This document shows, one piece after another, positions 17,992 through 25,257 of a stretch of 64,000 nt of DNA; within the stretch, counting starts at the first letter, position 1; each line of letters opens with the position of its first letter. The DNA is taken from the NCBI RefSeq assembly GCF_000383595.1, contig NZ_KB911581.1:434001-498000 (forward strand). Reading direction: 5' to 3'. Both the position numbers and the translations under genes were made by a program. The notes beneath the pieces are model-generated. The model did no database searches. It had not been told where the DNA came from and saw only the letters and a list, made by a program, of their open reading frames with translations. The stretch comes from Streptomyces bottropensis ATCC 25435 (GTDB taxonomy: Bacteria; Actinomycetota; Actinomycetes; Streptomycetales; Streptomycetaceae).

Positions 17992-18870
17992 TCAGGCCAC
18001 CCGCGTGAACTCGATCGTCACCTCCGGCGGCCCCCCGGCCACCCCCCGGTAGATGCCCTTGTGCGGGGTCACGTCGTCGTAGTCGCGGCCGCGGCCGACG
18101 ACGACGTGGGACTCGTCGGCGGGGACGCGGTTGGTGGGGTCGTAGCCGGTCCAGTCACCCGCCCAGTACTCGATCCAGGCGTGGCTCTGGCCGGCGACGG
18201 ACCGGTGGAGTTCGGCCTCGCGTTCGGGGTGGAGGTAGCCGGAGACATAGCGGGCGGGCAGGCCGAGGGCGCGGAGCATGCCGAGGGTGAGGTGGGCGAT
18301 GTCCTGGCAGACGCCGGCCCCCTGCTCCCACGCCTCGGCCGCGCTGGTGTGCACCCCGGTCGCGCCCGGCACGTACGCGACGTGGTCGGCGACCATCGAC
18401 GCCACCGCCGTCGCCGTCCCGTGCACGTCGAGGCCGGCGGACGCCTCCCGCGCCCGGTCCAGCAGCCCGGCCGGGAGCGTCGTACGGCCGGTCGCGGCCA
18501 GGTACTCCAGCAGGCGGGAGCCGACGGTCGCCCGGTGGACCTCGGCCCAGCCGGGCGCGTCCGCCACCGGCTCCGGCGGGGCCGTCTCCACCAGGCTGGT
18601 CGCGGTGATCGTCAGGTCGGAGTGGGGCTCGATGAGGTCGAAGCCGGTGACCTGGGTGCCCCAGTAGTCCCAGTACGACCAGGTCGGCGTCGAGGGGTTC
18701 ACCAGCACCCGGGCGTCCAGGGTGGTCTGGCCCGGCAGCGTCAGCGGGGTCATGCGGACCTCGTTGTGGGAGGAGGCCGCGGGCTGCGCGTACGCGACGC
18801 GGGTGATGTGCCGGATGCGCAGGCGCCGGGTCGCCCGTACAGCCGTTCCAGGCATGTCCATCGTGCTCAC
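17992..18870 (-). CDS. transglutaminase-like cysteine protease family protein (COG1305 type)
   Basis: The start is the GTG at 18868-18870, which overlaps the stop of the upstream alpha-E gene (GTGA). The 292-residue protein has an N-terminal beta-rich domain and a transglutaminase core with the triad Cys in GAGVCQDIAHL, His in GQSHAWIEYW and Asp in GYDPTNR. It is the last gene of a three-gene operon with alpha-E and circularly permuted ATP-grasp proteins. That conserved set is predicted to form and cleave or rearrange peptide or isopeptide bonds. Its substrate is unknown. Confidence 0.9.
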   Translation of the reverse strand: MSTMDMPGTAVRATRRLRIRHITRVAYAQPAASSHNEVRMTPLTLPGQTTLDARVLVNPSTPTWSYWDYWGTQVTGFDLIEPHSDLTITATSLVETAPPEPVADAPGWAEVHRATVGSRLLEYLAATGRTTLPAGLLDRAREASAGLDVHGTATAVASMVADHVAYVPGATGVHTSAAEAWEQGAGVCQDIAHLTLGMLRALGLPARYVSGYLHPEREAELHRSVAGQSHAWIEYWAGDWTGYDPTNRVPADESHVVVGRGRDYDDVTPHKGIYRGVAGGPPEVTIEFTRVA

Positions 18871-19802
18871 GCGCCTTCCTGGGCCCACTCGACGGGGCCC
18901 TGGTACGGGAAGAACTTCTCGGCCACCGCCTCCGCCGAGGCCATGCACGCCTGCTGCAGGTCCCGCAACAGCGTCGGCAGGCCGGCCTCCAGGGCCTCGG
19001 AGTCGAGGTATTCGAGGTGGGTGCGCAGGGCGCCGATCGGGCGGCGGGCCGGGTCCTGACGGGGACGGCCGAGCGCGGCCAGGCACTCCTCCGCCGTGGT
19101 CAGCGCGTGCAGCGCCGAGCGCGGGAAGTCCCGGTCGAGCAGCAGGAACTCGGCGACCTTGGGACTGTCGCCGAAGCCGCCGTGCACGCGCGCGTACGCC
19201 TCGTCGGCGCCGCTCGCGCTCAGCAGGGTCGGCCAGTCGGGCGCGTGCGCCGCGTCCAGCACCCGCACCGACAGCAGCCGTACGGTCATATCCACCCGCT
19301 CCAGGCTGCGGCCCAGCACCACGAAACGCCAGCTGTCGTCCCGGCTCATCGTCGAGTCGGCGAGCCCGAAGAAGAGGGCCGTACGCCGTCGTACCAGCTC
19401 CAGATAGGCGTACGGGCCGCCCGTGCGGCGCGCGGCCGTCCGCTGGTCGGCGAGGGCGTGCCAGGTGGAGTTGAGGCACTCCCACATCTCGGAGGAGACG
19501 GCCTCGCGGGCGCTGCGGGCATTGAGGCGCGCCGCCCCGAGCGCGCCCTCGATGGAGCCGGTCGAGCGGGCGTCGAAGGCCAGCTGGTCCAGCACCTGCT
19601 GCATGTCGCAGTGCCGGTCGGGGGCGTCCACGCCGAGGATCGCGTACAGCGAGCGGCAGGCCACGTCCTCGTCGCGCCAGGGGTCTTCGAGCAGGCGGTG
19701 GAGGTAGGCGTCGAGGATGCGGCCCGTCGCGTCGGCCCGTTCCACGTACCGGCCCGTCCAGGTCAGGGCCTCGGCTATCCGGGAGAGGATGACGTCGTTC
19801 AT
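18867..19802 (-). CDS. alpha-E domain protein (COG2307)
   Basis: The start is the ATG at 19800-19802, overlapping the stop of the ATP-grasp gene by ATGA. The 311-residue protein is almost entirely helical and matches the alpha-E family (LSRIAEALTWTGRYVERAD at the N-terminus, FVVLGRSLERVDMTVRLL in the middle). Alpha-E proteins always accompany the permuted ATP-grasp and transglutaminase genes and probably act with them as a subunit or substrate carrier. No catalytic site is known. Translational coupling on both sides indicates equal stoichiometry within the operon. Confidence 0.9.
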   Translation of the reverse strand: MNDVILSRIAEALTWTGRYVERADATGRILDAYLHRLLEDPWRDEDVACRSLYAILGVDAPDRHCDMQQVLDQLAFDARSTGSIEGALGAARLNARSAREAVSSEMWECLNSTWHALADQRTAARRTGGPYAYLELVRRRTALFFGLADSTMSRDDSWRFVVLGRSLERVDMTVRLLSVRVLDAAHAPDWPTLLSASGADEAYARVHGGFGDSPKVAEFLLLDRDFPRSALHALTTAEECLAALGRPRQDPARRPIGALRTHLEYLDSEALEAGLPTLLRDLQQACMASAEAVAEKFFPYQGPVEWAQEGA

Positions 19803-21343
19803 TGCTGCTGCGCCCCTTCCTGCACGATGGTGCGGATGCCGTCGGGACCGAGCTGGCGCGGTGCCTTCTCCGGCAGCGGGCCGCCGGTCTCCGCGCGGCG
19901 GGGCTCGGCGGATCCCTCGGCGAGCACCCAGGTGTCCTTGGAGCCGCCGCCCTGGCTGGAGTTGACGATGAGGTTGCCCTCCTGGAGGGCGACGCGGGTC
20001 AGTCCGCCGGGCAGGACCCACACGTCGCTCCCGTCGTTCACGGCGAAGGGCCGCAGGTCGATGTGGCGCGGGGCCATGCGCTCGCCGGCGAGGGTGGGGG
20101 AGGTGGACAGCGCCACCGGCCGCTGCGCGATCCAGCCGCGCGGATCCGCCCGCACGGCCTCCCGGGTGCGCTCCAGCGTCTCCCGGTCGGCCTTCGGCCC
20201 GATGACGATGCCCTGCCCGCCGGCCCCGTCGACCGGCTTGATCACCAGCTGGTCGATCTGGTCGAGGACGGCCTCCAGCTGCCCGGGCTCGTCCGGCCGG
20301 AAGGACTCCACGTTCGGCAGGACCGGTTCCTCACGGAGGTAGTAGCGGATGAGGTCCGGGACGTAGGTGTACAGCAGCTTGTCGTCCGCGATGCCGTTGC
20401 CCACCGCGTTCGCCAGCGTGACGTTCCCCGCCATCGCCGCGCCCATGATGCCCGGGCAGCCGATCACCGAGTCGGGCCGGAAGTGGAGGGGATCGAGGAA
20501 GTCGTCGTCGAGCCGCCGGTATACGACATGGACGGGCATCTCCCCGCGAGTCGTCCGCATCCACACGCGGTTCCCCCGGCAGACGAGATCGTGCCCCTCC
20601 ACCAACTGCACGCCCATCAGCCGGGCCAGCAGGGCGTGTTCGAAGTAGGCGGCGTTGCTGGGGCCGGGGGTGAGGACGACGACCCGCGGGTCCCCGATGC
20701 CGCCGGGCGCGGCGGCCCGCAGCGCGGCGAGCAGCCGCTGCGCGTAACCGTCGACGGGCACCACGTGCTGCTCGGAGAAGAGGGACGGGAACACCCGGGT
20801 CATCGCGCGCCGGTTCTCGATGACGTACGACACCCCCGACGGCACCCGGACGTTGTCCTCCAGGACCCGGAAGTCCCCCGCCTCGTCCCGTACGAGGTCG
20901 ATGCCGGCGACATGGATACGGACCCCGCCCGGCGGCTCCACGCCGTGCGCGGCCCGGTGGAAGTGAGGGGAGTTGAGGAGCAGCCGCCAGGGCACGACCC
21001 CGTCCTCGAAGGCGCGGCACGGCCCGTACGCGTCCGCGAGGTACGCCTCCAGCGCCCGTACGCGCTGGGCGACTCCGCGCTGGATGAGGTCCCACTCCAG
21101 GGCGTCCAGGATTCTCGGCACCAGGTCCAGCGGCCAGGGTCTCTCCTCGCCCGCGAAGGCGTAGGTCACGCCCCGGTCGGTGAACGCGCGAGCCATCTGG
21201 TCCGCCCGGAATCGCAGCTCGGCCGGCTCGATGGGTTGGAGCGCCGCCAGCACCGGCTCATAGGCGGTCCTGACCTCACCCGGCCGCTCAAACATCTCGT
21301 CCCACGCGTCGGCCAACGCGTAGGCGTCAAATATGTCCGCCAT
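19799..21343 (-). CDS. circularly permuted type 2 ATP-grasp protein (COG2308)
   Basis: The start is the ATG at 21341-21343 (MADIFDAYALADAWDEM). The 514-residue protein has the permuted ATP-grasp signatures: RVLEDNVRVPSGVSYVIENR, VVVLTPGPSNAAYFEHALLA, LVIKPVDGAGGQGIVIGPK and NLIVNSSQGGGSKDTWVL. ATP-grasp enzymes activate a carboxylate as an acyl phosphate and ligate an amine or thiol. In this operon family the product is predicted to be a peptide-like tag. It heads the operon with alpha-E and transglutaminase genes. The Pro/Glu-rich C-terminal 40 residues look disordered. Confidence 0.9.
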   Translation of the reverse strand: MADIFDAYALADAWDEMFERPGEVRTAYEPVLAALQPIEPAELRFRADQMARAFTDRGVTYAFAGEERPWPLDLVPRILDALEWDLIQRGVAQRVRALEAYLADAYGPCRAFEDGVVPWRLLLNSPHFHRAAHGVEPPGGVRIHVAGIDLVRDEAGDFRVLEDNVRVPSGVSYVIENRRAMTRVFPSLFSEQHVVPVDGYAQRLLAALRAAAPGGIGDPRVVVLTPGPSNAAYFEHALLARLMGVQLVEGHDLVCRGNRVWMRTTRGEMPVHVVYRRLDDDFLDPLHFRPDSVIGCPGIMGAAMAGNVTLANAVGNGIADDKLLYTYVPDLIRYYLREEPVLPNVESFRPDEPGQLEAVLDQIDQLVIKPVDGAGGQGIVIGPKADRETLERTREAVRADPRGWIAQRPVALSTSPTLAGERMAPRHIDLRPFAVNDGSDVWVLPGGLTRVALQEGNLIVNSSQGGGSKDTWVLAEGSAEPRRAETGGPLPEKAPRQLGPDGIRTIVQEGAQQQ

Positions 21344-21783
21344 GGGCCGACGGTAAGCGCGCTCCGTAACGCCCCGGTCACCGATGCGTTTCCGCCACCT
21401 TGCGGCGACGATCGCGACCTGCGGAAACGGAGGGTTTGACGTACGGCCGGGCGGGGCAACCGAGGTTCTGCGATCCAGGGGCACCGGCCCGGCACGTGCC
21501 CGGTGTCGGACGGCGTCAGGGCGGTGTCAGGGCGGTGTCTCGCCTTCCCGTGCCGCCTCGCCGTGCCCGCCCCGGACGTGGCCTCGGGCGCGTGGACACC
21601 CCTCCCGTCCGCCCCGTCCGCACGAATTTCAGCTTGTTGCAGGGCGCACTGCCTGAGGGGTGGAGATAGTCGGATGCAAGGGCTGTTATGGGGACGTAGG
21701 CGTGGCGGAGCCGTGTTGCGGTGCCCGTGCGGGCCGCGCATAGTTGCGCTGCGAACAGGTCGGAACCGGGGGTGGAGTGGGTG
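21344..21783 (+). promoter_or_regulatory. divergent region with a candidate promoter for the LuxR-type gene
   Basis: This 440-bp gap separates the ATP-grasp operon from the first LuxR-type regulator. A sigma-70-like promoter, TTGCGG (21716-21721), 17-nt spacer, CATAGT (21739-21744), fits a start site about 30 nt before the gene. A direct repeat of GTCAGGGCGGT lies at about 21516-21537. No small gene with a good ribosome site was seen. Confidence 0.4.
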
Positions 21784-22845
21784 ATGGCCGGGCACGCGAC
21801 CGAGGAGCATCCGCACGGGGCCGACCGGCTCTGCGCGGCCGGGGACCGCGTGTACTCCAGAGCCGTACGCCGGGGCCGCGTCCCGCGCTCCGACGCCGAC
21901 GCCGTGCCCTGCCTCCTCGAACTCGCCCTGCTGCACCCCGACCCCGACGACATGGGCTGGCTGGTGCCCACCTCGCCGCAGGAGGTCATGACCCGGCTGC
22001 TGCGCGGCGTCCACGCCGAGGTCAGCGCGAGCCAGGCACGGATGGGCGCGGCGGTCGACGCCGTCGAGTGGTACGCGGGCCTCGGCAGTTCGCGGGCGCG
22101 ATCGTCGGCGGAGAGTTCGGCGATCCGCGTGCTCGACGGGCTGGCCCGGATCCGGGCGGCGATCGACGAGGCCACCGACCGCTGCACCGCCGAGGTGCTG
22201 ACCGTGCAGCCGGGCGGCATCCGGCGCGAGGACGAGTTGCGCGAGGGGCTGCACCGGGCGCTGGCGATGTGCCGTCGGGGCGTGCGGATGCGGGACCTGT
22301 ACACGCATGTGGCCCGGCACGGGCAGGGTCTGCACAACTACATGGAGCTGATGGGGGAGTCGGCGGAGGCCCGCACCCTGGACGAGGTCGTGGAACGCCT
22401 CATCGTCTTCGACCGCACGGTGGCCTTCATCCCCGCCAACGCCGACCGCACCATGGCCCTGGAGATCCGCCACCCGGCGCTCGTGGAGTACCTGGTCACC
22501 GTCTTCGAACGGCTCTGGCGCCTCGGCGTTCCGCTCGCCGCGTCCCTCCCGGCGACCGGCGTCGCGGGCATCACGCACCGGGAGCGGTCCATCGCGGCGC
22601 TGCTGGCGGAGGGCCACCAGGACGCGGTGGTCGCCGAGCGGCTGGGCATGAGCGTCCGCACCTGCCGGGCCCACATCGCCCGCCTCTCCGAGCGCCTGGG
22701 CGCGGCCAGCCGCACCCAACTGGGCGTCCGCATAGCCGAGGCCGGCCTCGACGGCCCGCCCCGCTCGACCCCACCGGACGACCTGCCCGCCCCCGCTGCC
22801 GCCGAGTCGAGCACGACTCCTACAGCTCCGTGCCCTCCTGCTTGA
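21784..22845 (+). CDS. LuxR-type helix-turn-helix regulator, copy A
   Basis: The ATG at 21784 is chosen because GGTGGAG lies 7 nt upstream; a GTG directly before it is also possible. The 353-residue protein has no receiver domain. Its N-terminal three quarters is helical, and the C-terminus is a LuxR/GerE DNA-binding domain (ERSIAALLAEGHQDAVVAER, LGMSVRTCRAHIARLSERLG, ASRTQLGVRIAEAGL). It is clearly paralogous to the convergent gene at 22820-23809: shared LTVQPxG, FIPxxxDR, and RTCRAHIAKL or ARL motifs. Their 3' ends overlap by 26 bp. It probably senses a ligand or peptide through the N-terminal region. Confidence 0.85.
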   Translation: MAGHATEEHPHGADRLCAAGDRVYSRAVRRGRVPRSDADAVPCLLELALLHPDPDDMGWLVPTSPQEVMTRLLRGVHAEVSASQARMGAAVDAVEWYAGLGSSRARSSAESSAIRVLDGLARIRAAIDEATDRCTAEVLTVQPGGIRREDELREGLHRALAMCRRGVRMRDLYTHVARHGQGLHNYMELMGESAEARTLDEVVERLIVFDRTVAFIPANADRTMALEIRHPALVEYLVTVFERLWRLGVPLAASLPATGVAGITHRERSIAALLAEGHQDAVVAERLGMSVRTCRAHIARLSERLGAASRTQLGVRIAEAGLDGPPRSTPPDDLPAPAAAESSTTPTAPCPPA

Positions 22846-23809
22846 GGATGCCGGACTCCGCGATGCGGTAGCCCAGCTGTGCCCGGCTCCCACTGCCCAG
22901 CGCCGTCGCCAGCTTGGCGATGTGGGCGCGGCAGGTGCGGACGTTCATGCCGAGACGGCGGGCGATGGCCTCGTCCACGTGCCCCTCGACGAGCAGCTTG
23001 GCTATGGAGTGCTGGATGTCCGTGATGCCGTCGGGCGCCGTCTCGTAGGGCGCGCCGGCGTTCAGTGGGACGGAGCGGCCCCACATGAACTCGAAGACCT
23101 TGATCAGATAGCGGACGAGACCGGGGTGGCGCAGCTCCAGGGCGACCTGCCGGTCGTCCCGGGTGGGGATGAAGGCGACGGTCTCGTCGCAGATGATGAG
23201 CCGCTCGACGAGCTCGTCGATGGTGCGGTACTCCACCTTGTCGTTGACGAACTGGTCGACATAGGCCTGCGTCTCGGGGCTGTACCGGGCCGTGTGCTGG
23301 TAGAGGGTCCGGATCCGCACGCCTCGATCCGTGAGGGCTCTGTCGCGTTCCAGTCCTTGCTTGAGGATGTGTTCGAGGCGGCGACCGCTCGGTTGCACCG
23401 TGAGCATTTCGACCCGGCACTGGACCGTGGCCAGGTCGAGCGCCGCGTTGATGCGGTCGAGGCCCTCCAGCACCGTGATCGCGTGGGTGGCGGCGGTCGC
23501 CTGGGCACTCATGGCCATGAACGGCTCGAATGCGTCGGCCAACCGGATGGAGAGCCGTCTGCGGTCGGTGATCTCCTGCTCGATGGGGTTGAGTCGTTGA
23601 GCCAGTGCGACCGAGGGTGGAACGGGACGCAGCCAGTTCACGTCGTCGATGTCGGGGTGCAGCAGGCCGAATTCCATCAGGCAGGGGGCGGCTTCGACAT
23701 CGGCGCGCGCTATGCGGCCTGTGCGCAAGGCGGTGGAGTAGACACGGCTGCCCTCCTCGCACAATTCGGTCACCGCATGGGGATGTGTCGCATTAGTCCT
23801 ATTTATCAC
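22820..23809 (-). CDS. LuxR-type helix-turn-helix regulator, copy B
   Basis: The GTG at 23807-23809 is preferred over the TTG one codon earlier, because GGTGGAG then lies 5 nt upstream. The 329-residue protein has the same plan as copy A: N-terminal VTELCEEGSRVYSTALRTGR, central LTVQPSGRRLEHILKQGLER, and a C-terminal LuxR domain (LLVEGHVDEAIARRLGMNVR then TCRAHIAKLATALGSGSRAQ). It is divergent from the secreted-peptide gene at 23926, from which it is separated by a short, relatively AT-rich promoter region. The natural inference is that it controls, or is controlled through, that peptide. Its 3' end overlaps copy A. Confidence 0.85.
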   Translation of the reverse strand: MINRTNATHPHAVTELCEEGSRVYSTALRTGRIARADVEAAPCLMEFGLLHPDIDDVNWLRPVPPSVALAQRLNPIEQEITDRRRLSIRLADAFEPFMAMSAQATAATHAITVLEGLDRINAALDLATVQCRVEMLTVQPSGRRLEHILKQGLERDRALTDRGVRIRTLYQHTARYSPETQAYVDQFVNDKVEYRTIDELVERLIICDETVAFIPTRDDRQVALELRHPGLVRYLIKVFEFMWGRSVPLNAGAPYETAPDGITDIQHSIAKLLVEGHVDEAIARRLGMNVRTCRAHIAKLATALGSGSRAQLGYRIAESGILKQEGTEL

Positions 23810-23812
23810 CAA

Positions 23813-23925
23813 ATCTCCACCCCCCAGGGTCCTGAACGTGCAGGAACATGATGCATCGATTGTGTGGCCATGACGTGCCCGAATGAGTCATCGTCATACC
23901 CGACGGGGGAAGAGGGGACCTTCAA
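23813..23925. promoter_or_regulatory. divergent promoter region of LuxR copy B and the DSSWG peptide gene
   Basis: This 113-bp region is less GC-rich than its surroundings. It holds the palindrome GATGCATC (23850-23857) and an inverted repeat ATGACG-N16-CGTCAT (23870-23875 and 23892-23897). Either could be the operator of the flanking LuxR-type regulators. Confidence 0.45.
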
Positions 23926-24153
23926 GTGAGGACGAAGCCGATTATGCGTAACAAAATGCTTCGCTCGGTGCTTGTCGCCGCCTTCTCCGCCGTTGTGGCC
24001 TTCGGGACTCTGAGTGGCCTTGCTGGTGCGAAGGGTGATGACCGGACCGACGGCAGCCGGGGTTCGGTGCACATTTCCGCTGCCGCCAGCGACGAACACG
24101 ACAGCAGCTGGGGTGTGACGCCCGCACTGCCGGCCGACAGTAGCTGGGGCTGA
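23926..24153 (+). CDS. small secreted peptide with two C-terminal DSSWG motifs
   Basis: The GTG at 23926 has GAGGGGAC 7 nt upstream; the ATG at 23944 is an alternative. The 75-residue product has a clear Sec signal (basic MRTKPIMRNKMLR, hydrophobic core to about residue 31, probable cleavage after LAG or GA at about 33-35). This leaves a mature peptide of about 40 residues. It is hydrophilic and ends DSSWGVTPALPADSSWG, so DSSWG occurs at 59-63 and at the very C-terminus, 71-75. No enzyme domain is present. Its place between LuxR-type regulators and a Rieske-like gene suggests a signal or modified peptide. This is inference. Confidence 0.75.
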   Translation: MRTKPIMRNKMLRSVLVAAFSAVVAFGTLSGLAGAKGDDRTDGSRGSVHISAAASDEHDSSWGVTPALPADSSWG

Positions 24154-24156
24154 CCG

Positions 24157-24492
24157 ATGACCACTCCTCCCGACGACCGTTCCTTCCGCCGTGAAATGGC
24201 CACCGCCTACCGCTCCGGTTGGCACTTCATCGACCTGGCCACCGCCATCCCCCACAGCGGTGACTCGTTGATGGTGACCGTGTTCGGCGAACCGGTGGTG
24301 GTGACCCGGGACGAGGACGAGGACATCCGGGCATACCGGTGTCTGCGGCGACCGCGCGGCGCGCCGCAGCCAGTCGCGTGTGCCGTTCGATACGGGATGG
24401 TCTTCGTCAATCTCGACCAGCGCGACCACCGGCTCGCCGAGCCGGAGACCCCGGCCTCCACGGCCGTGACAGCCACCCCCCGCAGTGCCTGA
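24157..24492 (+). CDS. degenerate, shortened Rieske-like protein
   Basis: The 111-residue protein starts 3 nt after the peptide gene's stop, so the two are surely co-transcribed. Residues 20-90 (GWHFIDLATAIPHSGDSLMV, then TVFGEPVVVTRDEDEDIRAYRC and YGMVFVNLDQRDH) follow the course of Rieske [2Fe-2S] oxygenase N-termini. The loop that should hold both C-x-H and C-x-x-H cluster ligands is collapsed: Cys62 and Cys75 remain, the histidines do not. It should therefore not bind a normal Rieske cluster. It may be a recruited scaffold, leader-binding or maturation protein for the peptide. The assignment is by eye and moderate. Confidence 0.65.
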   Translation: MTTPPDDRSFRREMATAYRSGWHFIDLATAIPHSGDSLMVTVFGEPVVVTRDEDEDIRAYRCLRRPRGAPQPVACAVRYGMVFVNLDQRDHRLAEPETPASTAVTATPRSA

Positions 24493-24536
24493 AGCGATTC
24501 CCCCGTCGTTTCAAATCGCTCAGGCGCTTCCCCCCG

Positions 24537-24577
24537 GCAGCGGCGTCACCGTGACCTGAACACGGTGACGCCGCTGC
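24537..24577 (+). terminator. 17-bp perfect hairpin closing the peptide operon
   Basis: GCAGCGGCGTCACCGTG at 24537-24553 and its exact reverse complement at 24561-24577 flank a 7-nt loop. There is no T-run. Smaller nested inverted repeats (AGCGATT/AATCGCT, GAAGCG/CGCTTC) lie just upstream, directly after the gene's stop. Confidence 0.75.
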
Positions 24578-24677
24578 AGGCTTGCGGAGACATTTCCGGA
24601 TGTCCGCCGGTATCGGTGCGGGGCTGCCCGCTCGCCCATCTGTCCGAAAAATGGTCAACCCGCAGCGGACGTGACCA

Positions 24678-25091
24678 TCAGCCGCGGCCCAGTGCCCCGG
24701 TCAGTTCGATCTCGATGACGACGCGGAGCGGGTTCGGCCGCGGCTCCCTGCCGTAGCGCTCCGCGTACCGCCGCTCCGCCTCCGCGACCCGCTCCCGGTC
24801 CTCGTACACCCGGCCGAGCCCCTCCAGCGTGGCCCAGCGCGCGCCCTCCAGCTGGCACACCGCCACCCGCGCGCCCCCGGCGCCCGCCGCGCGCACGTGC
24901 CGTGCCTTCGCACTCCCCGTACGGGTGATGACCCGAGCGATCCGGGCCTCGGGGTCGTATGTCACTCCGACGGGCACCACATGGGGGCTGCCGTCGGCGC
25001 GAAGGGTGGTCAGGGTGCAGAGGTGGCGCTCCTGCCAGAAGGCGAGGTAGGCGGCATCGGGCTCGCCGGGGTCCACTCGATAGGTGCTCAC
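24678..25091 (-). CDS. PPOX-family (pyridoxamine-phosphate-oxidase-like) protein, probably F420-dependent
   Basis: The 137-residue protein has the split-barrel flavin/deazaflavin fold signature: CTLTTLRADGSPHVVPVGVT near the N-terminus, a basic substrate/cofactor loop RTGSAKARHVRA, and VAVCQLEGARWATLEG. In actinomycetes this small subgroup often uses coenzyme F420 to reduce unsaturated substrates. The GTG start (25089-25091) gives MSTYRVDPGEPDAAYLAFW. It is transcribed divergently from clpB; the 166-bp gap carries the clpB operator. The physiological substrate cannot be inferred. Confidence 0.8.
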   Translation of the reverse strand: MSTYRVDPGEPDAAYLAFWQERHLCTLTTLRADGSPHVVPVGVTYDPEARIARVITRTGSAKARHVRAAGAGGARVAVCQLEGARWATLEGLGRVYEDRERVAEAERRYAERYGREPRPNPLRVVIEIELTGALGRG

Positions 25092-25180
25092 GGCCAGGAA
25101 TCTAGCGGGGAAACGGGTTACCCGGCCCTCGGGCCTCCGGGAACGTCTCCGGGAACCTCCGGAACCCTCCCCGGTCCCAC

Positions 25181-25221
25181 CTTGAGTGGAATAGACTCAA
25201 CTTTGTGTACGTTACTTGAGT
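25181..25221 (+). promoter_or_regulatory. HspR-type operator (HAIR) of clpB
   Basis: CTTGAGT (25181-25187), a 7-bp spacer and ACTCAAC (25195-25201) match the HspR-associated inverted repeat CTTGAGT-N7-ACTCAAG at all but the last base. A further CTTGAGT half-site lies at 25215-25221. In Streptomyces HspR represses dnaK and clpB through this element, with DnaK as co-repressor. The site lies 57 bp upstream of the GTG, over the expected promoter. Confidence 0.9.
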
Positions 25222-25257
25222 CACCCGAGCCGATGACGCCAGGAGGGAAACGCGAAC

